A stretch of 11,156 bases of DNA from Euryarchaeota archaeon UBA124 (GTDB lineage Archaea > Thermoplasmatota > Poseidoniia > Poseidoniales > Poseidoniaceae), in assembly GCA_002502215.1 (NCBI GenBank), contig DAPT01000048.1, positions 1-11,156 of the forward strand, in the 5' to 3' direction. Both the position numbers and the translations under genes were made by a program. Below are positions 1 to 6,289 of the stretch, one piece after another (the first letter of the stretch is position 1; each line of letters opens with the position of its first letter). The notes under the pieces were generated by a model that had not been told where the DNA came from, made no database searches, and was given only the letters and a program-made list of their open reading frames with translations.

Positions 1-1769
1 GACATGCGGTGCAGTGATGGTTGTCGGTTGAAGATTGCAACATCGCCATCGATGAGGTGACGCTCAACCTGCATACCAGGCTTCGGATTTCCGCGAATGT
101 CAACGGTTGAAAGTCGATCTTCAACCGGTGTCGGCATGTCGTAGTCGTCCGCAGGGCTGCCACAGTGAGGACAGCGGATTTCCAAATGTTCAGGGAACGG
201 TTCTGGATCCGGGTTGTCCGCTTGTGCAAGTTCATGCATCCATCGGTAGTGGAGGACAGCACGTGGATCGTCCTCCGCAAGAGGATGACCGTACTCGTCT
301 TCTCCGCGTAGATTTCGAAGGGTTTCTTCGTCATCAACAATGTAGCTGGTTTCTGTCAGGTCACTGCCTTCCACACGGTTGATGAGTGGACGTACGACCA
401 TACCAGGCAAGAAATTTGGTGCTGGAAGAACAGAGTCCAAATCAAAGCGCAAAGTATGTTCGGATTCACACTCGGGATTGTGACATCGGAAACCAGCGTT
501 GATCAGACGACTACGTGGGTTAATTCGAACACGTCGACCGTCTCCACGAACAATGTAGTTTACACCGGGGTGGACATCAGGACCTCGCAGAATCATCTGT
601 CGCATCTGCTCACGATTTCGTAGTGTAACACGAATAGGTACGGTCAATTCTTTGGCAACCTTCACGGGAACACCGACTTCGTTAACGCCGAGGTATGGGT
701 CTGGAGAGATAACCGAACGTGCACAGAAGTTTACACGCTTTCCGGAGAGGTTCGAACGGAATCGTCCTTCCTTCCCCTTGAGTCGCTGGGTTAGTGTCTT
801 GAGTGTTCGTCCTGATCGGTGTCGAGCAGGTGGAACACCCGAAGTCTGGTTATCGAAGTATGTCGTAACGTGGTATTGCAACAATTCCCACAAATCCTCA
901 ACGATCAGTTGGGGCGCACCAGAGTCACGGTTTTCTTGGAGACGCTGGTTGATTCTCAGAACGTCGACGAGTTTGTGTGTTAGGTCGTCCTCAGACCGGT
1001 CCCCACTATCGAGAGTAATGGATGGTCGAACGGTAATCGGTGGAACTGGGAGAACCTTAAGGACGGTCCACTCAGGTCGGTTTTGCTTGTCCATTCCAAT
1101 GAAAATCAAATGCTCGTCAGGAATGCTTGCAAGCCACTCGCGAACATCACGAGGGTTCATCTTACGCTCTGTTTCCTTTCCACCGGTTCCGACGTTCTCG
1201 GTCTTTTCCTTGAAGGTGGTTGGCTTGTCAAGTCGAATTTCTCCTTGCATCTCACCGCAGTGCATGCATGTGCGTCGGTTCTTACTGGAAGCAACCTTCT
1301 CGACTTCCTTGATGATGCTCGAGAATTCAGTGGAACCAACACCGTGTTTGGTGATGATATCCTTAATTCGGGAACGGTAATAATCCTGCTCGGAAAGTTC
1401 AGGATTGGACGGATGCGTCTCTTTCGCTGAGTGAAGCAGTACTTTGCTGCATGCCTTGCATGTGGACTTGAGTGCGGTCTTGATTAGATTGACAAAGCCG
1501 ATGTGGATGACCGGAAGTTCAAGTTGGATGTGTCCAAAGTGCCCAGGGGATTCGTCGTACTTGCAGTTGTCCGTTGGGCAAACCAATCCTGGTTCAATGA
1601 CACCCATGTGAGGATCCATTAGTCCCTGCCGATATGCGTGACCATCATCCTTGTAGGTATCCGGAGTTTTGACCTCAACGGAGGACATCTTTCGGATCTC
1701 TACGGGATCCATCAAGCTGAAACGAATTTGTGCAATTCGCTTTGGAATCAATGTGGTTTTTCGGCTCAT
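1..1769 (-). CDS. rpoA1: DNA-directed RNA polymerase subunit Rpo1N (A'), 3'-truncated by window edge
   Basis: Largest-subunit N-terminal half of archaeal RNA polymerase (clamp, dock, start of the active centre). 589 codons are visible; the frame is open to the left edge and stops just after NRQPSLHRMS, so the NADFDGD catalytic loop lies outside. Seen in order: GVIEPGL and the first clamp zinc region (residues 64-77), PGHFGH (75-80), a second CX2C/CX2C zinc site (C104, C107, C168, C171), the RFRSNLSGKRVNF clamp/lid region, ISPDP, the KELTVP motif, then ERHLIDGDV and FNRQPSLHR. Two oddities: the first zinc site lacks its usual second and third Cys, and about 150 residues lie between GDGRR and PGMQVERHL where archaeal homologues have about 20. 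Start: ATG overlapping the rpoB stop (ATGA), with GGAGG 7 nt upstream. Identification is certain. Confidence 0.98.
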   Translation of the reverse strand, partial: MSRKTTLIPKRIAQIRFSLMDPVEIRKMSSVEVKTPDTYKDDGHAYRQGLMDPHMGVIEPGLVCPTDNCKYDESPGHFGHIQLELPVIHIGFVNLIKTALKSTCKACSKVLLHSAKETHPSNPELSEQDYYRSRIKDIITKHGVGSTEFSSIIKEVEKVASSKNRRTCMHCGEMQGEIRLDKPTTFKEKTENVGTGGKETERKMNPRDVREWLASIPDEHLIFIGMDKQNRPEWTVLKVLPVPPITVRPSITLDSGDRSEDDLTHKLVDVLRINQRLQENRDSGAPQLIVEDLWELLQYHVTTYFDNQTSGVPPARHRSGRTLKTLTQRLKGKEGRFRSNLSGKRVNFCARSVISPDPYLGVNEVGVPVKVAKELTVPIRVTLRNREQMRQMILRGPDVHPGVNYIVRGDGRRVRINPRSRLINAGFRCHNPECESEHTLRFDLDSVLPAPNFLPGMVVRPLINRVEGSDLTETSYIVDDEETLRNLRGEDEYGHPLAEDDPRAVLHYRWMHELAQADNPDPEPFPEHLEIRCPHCGSPADDYDMPTPVEDRLSTVDIRGNPKPGMQVERHLIDGDVAIFNRQPSLHRM

Positions 1770-4700
1770 CTTCGGTCCTCCAGTTCAAGTCGCATGGCAA
1801 CTCCAAGACTCTTCATTTCGTCGAGCAGGAGTTTGAATGCGTAAGATGTCTGTACCTTGTACACTTCAGCGCCGTCACCATGGACTGGGCTGACGTAAGT
1901 ACGCCGTTTCGGATCGTACCATGCAATGTGTCCGGATTGGGCACACACGAACATGTCAATACCGTCGGATTCGTCGAGGAGACGGTCCTTGATGACCATG
2001 GATGCGCCGTGAGCGATTAAACAGTCACGTTCCATCTCACCGAATCGCAGACCACCTTGTCGAGCACGCCCTTCGGTTGGTTGACGGGTGAGGATTTGAA
2101 CACGGCCACGTGAACGAGCGTGAATCTTTGAGCTGACGAGATGGTGAAGTCGTTGATAGTAGATGCAACCGACGAAGATCTCTGCAGGATATGCTTCGCC
2201 TGTCTCACCGTTAATCATGATTTCACGACCTGTATGGTCAAGGCCGTTACGAACCAAACCGTCTCTTAGGCTGCTTTCTTTCTCTCCACGGAATGCAGTA
2301 CCATCAATTCGGCGTCCTTCCATTGCTCCAACTTTGCCGCCGATCATCTCAAGAACGTGGGCAACCGTCATTCGCGACGGAATTGCGTGGGGGTTGATGA
2401 TCAAATCAGGGACGACGCCATCCTGTGTGAACGGCATGTCTTCAGGTTCGACGAGTCGTCCAATGACACCTTTTTGTCCGTGTCGTGACGCAAACTTGTC
2501 ACCAACTTCAGGCACTTTGTGGCTTCGTACCATAACACGAACCAAGCGACCAGAGTTGTCGGATTCCGTAACGTAGACGTTGTCGACCCAACCCTTCTCA
2601 CCATGTCGTACGAGCATCGAGGATTCTCGACGTTCTTGTGCCATGAGGAAAGCGCCGCTGTTTGATTCTTCGAGGAATCGTGGCGGACTGGTTTTGCCGA
2701 CGAGAACATCGCCGCCCTCAAGGTAGGTCTCGGGCAGAGGTAGGCCGTCGTCTTCGAGATGGAAATAGGCCTCAGCCGGTTTCAGTCCCTTGACTTCAGT
2801 CAGTTTGTTGCCTGGCTTTTCAATTTCTTCTACTTGACCACCTGGGAATCGACGTCGCTCAGCGTTGTATGTGCGATTGAACGTAGAGCGCCCAAGACCA
2901 CGGTCTACGGATGCTCTGTTCATGATGACGGCGTCTTGCATGTTGTATCCGTGCAGAGACATGATGGCCACAATGAAGTTTTGTCCACCGGGCCGCTCGT
3001 CAAAGTTCGTTGTGCGCATGGCGTCCGTTCGAACAATCGAACGATGTGGGTAGTGCAGAATGTGGGCACGGGTGTCTGGGCGCAGACGGTAGTTTGCGCT
3101 CGGAAGACCAAGCGATTGCTTGACCATTGCAGTTCCACCGGTAACACGAGGGGTTGAGTTGTGCTCAGGGTACGGGATTAGAGAAGCGCATACACCCAAG
3201 ACGAGTTGTGGATCGATTTCAACGTGAGTGTGCTCAGTTGAGTAGAGCAAAGGAACATCGAATTCCGCAACTTCGATTTTGCCGTTCGGCATGCGAACTT
3301 CTGCTTCAATAGCGGCAACTTCGACGCCTGGTTCACCAAGGTTTGTCCATCGAATGTTCTCGTGAATGACCGGTCGGCCAGCGAGAGGTCCTTTTGGAAC
3401 GGTTTCTGGAAGAACGAACGGTCGTGGAGCGATGTACAAGTCTTCTTCCTCCTCAGCATCGACCCATTCGACAATACCATCGATGACCAAGTCACGGAAT
3501 GTGATGTTTCCATCAGCAAGGTCCGTTAGATGGCTGTTTTCAAGCCGAGGGGTACCGTCGTACAGAATCAAAAGTGGACGAAGGATTCGACCTTTGTCGG
3601 TGTTGATGAAAATATCACGGTTTTCCGTGTCATGACGGATGGAGACTTCCGATGGAATTGTACCTCGGCGTCGGCTGTTCTTGAACTGTGAGAGAAGGTT
3701 CTTTCCGTTCTTGTGCATACCGTAGATGTCACCGTTGACGTGAATACGATCACCGTCTGTCCAGTCTTTGGGCTGGTAAACATCGAGCTCATCGAGGCGT
3801 TCTCGGATTTCCTGTGGGTCAACTTCTTCGGAGATGTCGACCATTTGTGCAGCGTTCTTTACAAGGCCACAATTCTGACCCTCAGGCGTCTCGTTCGGAC
3901 ACAGACGACCCCATTGTGTTGGGTGAAGGTCACGGGCCTCGAAGTGAGGTTGACTTCGCACCAACGGAGAGGTGACACGTCGCATGTGAGACAAGGAAGC
4001 AAGATAGGTCGTTCGATCGAGCAACTGACTGACACCAGATCGGCCGCCAACCCAGTTTCCTGTAGCAAGTGCGTGTAGGATCTTGGAGGATAGGACGTCT
4101 GGTCGAAGGCAGGAGGTAATCTTCAGTTCCCGCTTACGGTTGTGATGGCGCTCGAGTTGGTATTTCAGGTCACGGGCGAGTTGTCCGGATGAAACTCGGA
4201 ACAGGTCCTCGATCAAGTCACCTGCAAGACGAACACGCTTGTTGGCGTAGTGGTCCTTGTCGTTGGGTTCCTTGTCATTAAGGGCCATCTCAAGGACTTG
4301 ACGAACGATACGGCCGAGGAAGATTGCCTTCTTCTTCCGATCTTCTGGTTGGTCACCCAAGTGGGGGAGAAGTTCACGGTCGAGCAGTTGGTTAACACGA
4401 GCTTCACGGTATTCCTTTTGCTGTCCAGCGGCAAATTTCTTTTGCAGCCACTCGTATGCTTCCGGCTCGCTTTTGACCTCGAATTCTTCGTTGTCGTTAA
4501 CTTCGTTAATGTTGGCAACAATGAACTTGAATGTCTCTTGTGGACCGGAGATGGCAGTAAAGACTTCTTGGTCGTTTTCGATTCCGAGAGCTCGCATGAG
4601 CAAGACAACCGGGATAGGCGTCGTACCAGCCGTACTGACTTTGACCATGAGCATACCGTCTCGGCGCTTCTCGACGGTCAGAGGCTTGCGCATACCGTTC

Positions 4701-5374
4701 TTTTGCGAGAAAATCTTTGCAACCTCTGTTCGCTTTGCAGTTCGCTTGTTGATCTCAACTGTGACACGGTTCGGCGCCAAGTCTTCCATCGAAATGAGAA
4801 CGCGCTCGGTTCCGTTAATGATGAAATAGCCGCCGGGATCGAGTGGGTCTTCACCCTTGTCGCGGAGAAGGTTGGCCAGAAGCGCACCGTCTTCAGGCGA
4901 CTTGAACGGCTCGAGCGTGCGACCATCAGCAATATGGCTGGGGTGGAGATGGCATCGTCGTGAGCGAACCATGATTGGGATTGCACCAACTTGGACACCG
5001 TCTTCAGGGAAGGATGCAACGCCGTTGCGGTAGATTGTAAAGTCAATGGTTACAGGTGACTGGTAGGTCAATTTTCGGAGCCTGCATTCCATCGGAGATG
5101 CATTGTGATAGGAGCCGTTTGCTTCTCGGATGTTCGGGGCTCCGAGCGTTATGTTCTTCATACGGATAACGATATCTTGGTCGGCCACGTCGAGTTTGAT
5201 GTAACCACCAAGGTCGTCGATGATTTCTTCGTCGGTTCCTACTCGGATGTTGCGAATAATTCGCTCCATGCGAGACAACTGGTTGTCCGTTGAAGGAATG
5301 CAATCGTTGTACGATGCAAGTTGATGGTTAACAAGGCTACGTTCTCGGAAAAAGGATTCAATTATTTCTTGCAT
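1766..5374 (-). CDS. rpoB: DNA-directed RNA polymerase subunit Rpo2 (single-chain B)
   Basis: Second-largest RNA polymerase subunit, unsplit, 1202 aa (Sulfolobus and Thermococcus proteins are about 1120-1130). Family marks: SLVNHQLASYND near the N-terminus, the fork-loop region HFEARDLHPTQWGR with NETPEGQNCGLVKN (about 475-505), GYNMQDAVIMN (about 810), FASRHGQKGVIG (about 960), QPTEGRARQGGLRFGEMERD and the C-terminal SYAFKLLLDE. Odd points: Gln813 stands where GYNxED has Glu; the C-terminal zinc ligands are reduced from four Cys to C1144, S1147, S1162, H1165; and about 55 extra residues (about 647-712) precede EHTHVEID. The start at 5374 is preferred over the in-frame ATG at 5422: it has GGAG 8 nt upstream, leaves a 16-nt gap after rpoH, and gives the usual short lead-in to the SLV motif. 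The stop overlaps the rpoA1 start. Confidence 0.98.
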   Translation of the reverse strand: MQEIIESFFRERSLVNHQLASYNDCIPSTDNQLSRMERIIRNIRVGTDEEIIDDLGGYIKLDVADQDIVIRMKNITLGAPNIREANGSYHNASPMECRLRKLTYQSPVTIDFTIYRNGVASFPEDGVQVGAIPIMVRSRRCHLHPSHIADGRTLEPFKSPEDGALLANLLRDKGEDPLDPGGYFIINGTERVLISMEDLAPNRVTVEINKRTAKRTEVAKIFSQKNGMRKPLTVEKRRDGMLMVKVSTAGTTPIPVVLLMRALGIENDQEVFTAISGPQETFKFIVANINEVNDNEEFEVKSEPEAYEWLQKKFAAGQQKEYREARVNQLLDRELLPHLGDQPEDRKKKAIFLGRIVRQVLEMALNDKEPNDKDHYANKRVRLAGDLIEDLFRVSSGQLARDLKYQLERHHNRKRELKITSCLRPDVLSSKILHALATGNWVGGRSGVSQLLDRTTYLASLSHMRRVTSPLVRSQPHFEARDLHPTQWGRLCPNETPEGQNCGLVKNAAQMVDISEEVDPQEIRERLDELDVYQPKDWTDGDRIHVNGDIYGMHKNGKNLLSQFKNSRRRGTIPSEVSIRHDTENRDIFINTDKGRILRPLLILYDGTPRLENSHLTDLADGNITFRDLVIDGIVEWVDAEEEEDLYIAPRPFVLPETVPKGPLAGRPVIHENIRWTNLGEPGVEVAAIEAEVRMPNGKIEVAEFDVPLLYSTEHTHVEIDPQLVLGVCASLIPYPEHNSTPRVTGGTAMVKQSLGLPSANYRLRPDTRAHILHYPHRSIVRTDAMRTTNFDERPGGQNFIVAIMSLHGYNMQDAVIMNRASVDRGLGRSTFNRTYNAERRRFPGGQVEEIEKPGNKLTEVKGLKPAEAYFHLEDDGLPLPETYLEGGDVLVGKTSPPRFLEESNSGAFLMAQERRESSMLVRHGEKGWVDNVYVTESDNSGRLVRVMVRSHKVPEVGDKFASRHGQKGVIGRLVEPEDMPFTQDGVVPDLIINPHAIPSRMTVAHVLEMIGGKVGAMEGRRIDGTAFRGEKESSLRDGLVRNGLDHTGREIMINGETGEAYPAEIFVGCIYYQRLHHLVSSKIHARSRGRVQILTRQPTEGRARQGGLRFGEMERDCLIAHGASMVIKDRLLDESDGIDMFVCAQSGHIAWYDPKRRTYVSPVHGDGAEVYKVQTSYAFKLLLDEMKSLGVAMRLELEDRR
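1777..1781 (-). promoter_or_regulatory. Strong Shine-Dalgarno site for rpoA1 inside the end of rpoB
   Basis: GGAGG on the minus strand lies 7 nt upstream of the rpoA1 ATG, within the last codons of rpoB. With the ATGA stop/start overlap it points to translational coupling of Rpo2 and Rpo1N. It also fixes the rpoA1 start. Confidence 0.8.
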
Positions 5375-5382
5375 GATATCAA

Positions 5383-5386
5383 CTCC
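5383..5386 (-). promoter_or_regulatory. Shine-Dalgarno site deciding the rpoB start
   Basis: GGAG on the minus strand sits 8 nt upstream of the ATG at 5374, in the short gap after the rpoH stop. It favours this start over the upstream in-frame ATG at 5422, which would overlap rpoH by 32 bp. Confidence 0.6.
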
Positions 5387-5390
5387 AGGC

Positions 5391-6038
5391 TCAACTGCCC
5401 TCCACGATGAGGCGATAGGCAACTGCGCTGCCTGCGGATTTTGAATGGCGGATTACTTTGAGAACTCGGTCTGCAATCCATCCGGCTGCAAGAGGTCGGT
5501 GGTCAGGATTTGCTGCAAGCGCAGCATTGTCGATGAGTTCTGCTGCTTCTTTAATGGATTGAACGACAGGGTCAGAAATCAGTACCTTCGGCAAGAGTTC
5601 CTTTGCCAAACGTGGTTCTCCGTCTTCATCAATTTCTTCAAGACCCCACGGAGAGAGTTCATCACGCTCGATGCCATACTGTTCTTCGGGGCTAATGTTT
5701 GCGTCACCCAACAATTCCTGATGGGGTACAAGCACGTGATTGAGAGGGTTAAATCGGATGCTAATTTCGGGTCGGTCGAATTCATCGATTGCCTTCGATG
5801 AGATGGTGATTTTCTTGCTCTTTTTGATCCGTGAGCGACGGTTGCCTTGATCGGCGATAATTTGCATGATTTTCGTGAAAGCTTCGCTGTCTTTGGCGAT
5901 ACCAAGAATCTTTGCGATTTCGTCGGCTGGCATACTTTTGATGTCAGCCATGTTTCTGTCCGTGGCTAGTTTGTGAGCGTATTCGTCGGAGACTCCGAGT
6001 TCAATTAACCGTTTTTTTGTTGCGCTCTTTACTACCAT
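5391..6038 (-). CDS. rpoH: RNA polymerase subunit Rpo5 (H) with long N-terminal extension
   Basis: Archaeal homologue of the Rpb5 C-terminal assembly domain, 215 aa where archaeal H subunits usually have about 75-85. The recognisable core begins near residue 97 (NPLNHVLVPH) and includes LISDPVV (153-159), the LKVIRHSKSAG stretch (193-203) and the final AYRLIVE. Ahead of it lie about 95 residues: a helical, HhH-like stretch (KKRLIELGVSDEYAHKL to EIAKILGI, 8-47), then a basic linker RRSRIKKSKK (67-76). Within the core there are two insertions, an acidic one (about 112-147) and one of about 22 residues after DPVV. Start: ATG at 6038 with GGGGGT 7 nt upstream; a GTG at 6080 would add 14 unlikely residues running almost into the tRNA. 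First protein gene of the RNAP operon, 16 nt before rpoB. Core assignment is firm; the function of the extension is unknown. Confidence 0.93.
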   Translation of the reverse strand: MVVKSATKKRLIELGVSDEYAHKLATDRNMADIKSMPADEIAKILGIAKDSEAFTKIMQIIADQGNRRSRIKKSKKITISSKAIDEFDRPEISIRFNPLNHVLVPHQELLGDANISPEEQYGIERDELSPWGLEEIDEDGEPRLAKELLPKVLISDPVVQSIKEAAELIDNAALAANPDHRPLAAGWIADRVLKVIRHSKSAGSAVAYRLIVEGS

Positions 6039-6045
6039 CCAACAT

Positions 6046-6051
6046 ACCCCC
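6046..6051 (-). promoter_or_regulatory. Probable ribosome binding site of rpoH
   Basis: GGGGGT on the minus strand lies 7 nt upstream of the ATG at 6038 and could pair with the 16S tail using a G-U wobble. It supports the shorter start. It is weaker evidence than a true GGAGG. Confidence 0.45.
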
Positions 6052-6086
6052 GCACAGCCCTCAACGTTGTACTGCGGCACAGTAGG

Positions 6087-6160
6087 CGGGCCCGACGGGG
6101 TTCGAACCCGCGACCATCGGGTTAAAAGCCCGACGCTCTACCTGACTGAGCTACAGGCCC
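6087..6160 (-). tRNA. tRNA-Lys (anticodon UUU)
   Basis: A 74-nt complete cloverleaf on the minus strand. The acceptor GGGCCTG pairs with CGGGCCC (one G-U), the D stem is GCTC/GAGC, the anticodon stem TCGGG/CCCGA encloses the loop CTTTTAA, the variable loop has 5 nt, and the T arm GCGGG/CCCGT encloses TTCGAAC. The anticodon TTT reads Lys codons AAA/AAG. The discriminator is G and no CCA is encoded (CCT follows), so CCA must be added enzymatically. There is no intron. Its 3' end is 48 nt ahead of rpoH on the same strand, so tRNA and polymerase genes may share one primary transcript. Confidence 0.97.
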
Positions 6161-6194
6161 AACGTTGCATCTTGGGCTTTCAATCCGAACTACC

Positions 6195-6225
6195 CTCCCT
6201 TCTTATACTTTACCGATAAAAAAAC
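6195..6225. promoter_or_regulatory. Candidate divergent archaeal promoter (TATA/BRE region)
   Basis: This AT-rich patch lies in the 129-bp gap between the tRNA-Lys and the plus-strand fusion gene. Minus strand: GTATAAGAA (about 6202-6210) would place initiation near 6180, giving a leader of about 20 nt before the tRNA. Plus strand: TTATACTTTA or ATAAAAAAAC (6203-6225) would start transcription about 6233-6245. Called from position and AT content only; no other promoter-like signal is obvious in the gap. Confidence 0.4.
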
Positions 6226-6289
6226 TCTCTTGTTCGCATCTCAGAAACGCTCTTTTAGGACCGATTTGTGAAATTTTTTGCGGGTGAAT

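Noticed and set aside
652..1380. Plus-strand open frame of 242 codons
   Set aside because: It lies antisense to rpoA1, whose protein is fully conserved in the other frame; the product is Arg/Ser-rich without any family likeness.
4250..4963. Plus-strand open frame of 237 codons
   Set aside because: Antisense to rpoB and explained by the codon use of that conserved gene; no domain or ribosome site.
5375..5422. Upstream rpoB start at 5422 (16 extra residues)
   Set aside because: It would overlap rpoH by 32 bp, has no homologous lead-in, and the ATG at 5374 has a GGAG site.
6039..6080. GTG start of rpoH at 6080
   Set aside because: The extra 14 residues run through the hairpin and palindrome after the tRNA; the ATG at 6038 has a better ribosome site.
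6070..6084. Inverted repeat TACTG-CAGTA as a terminator after the tRNA
   Set aside because: The stem is only 5 bp and no T-tract follows on the minus strand; archaeal termination would need oligo-T.
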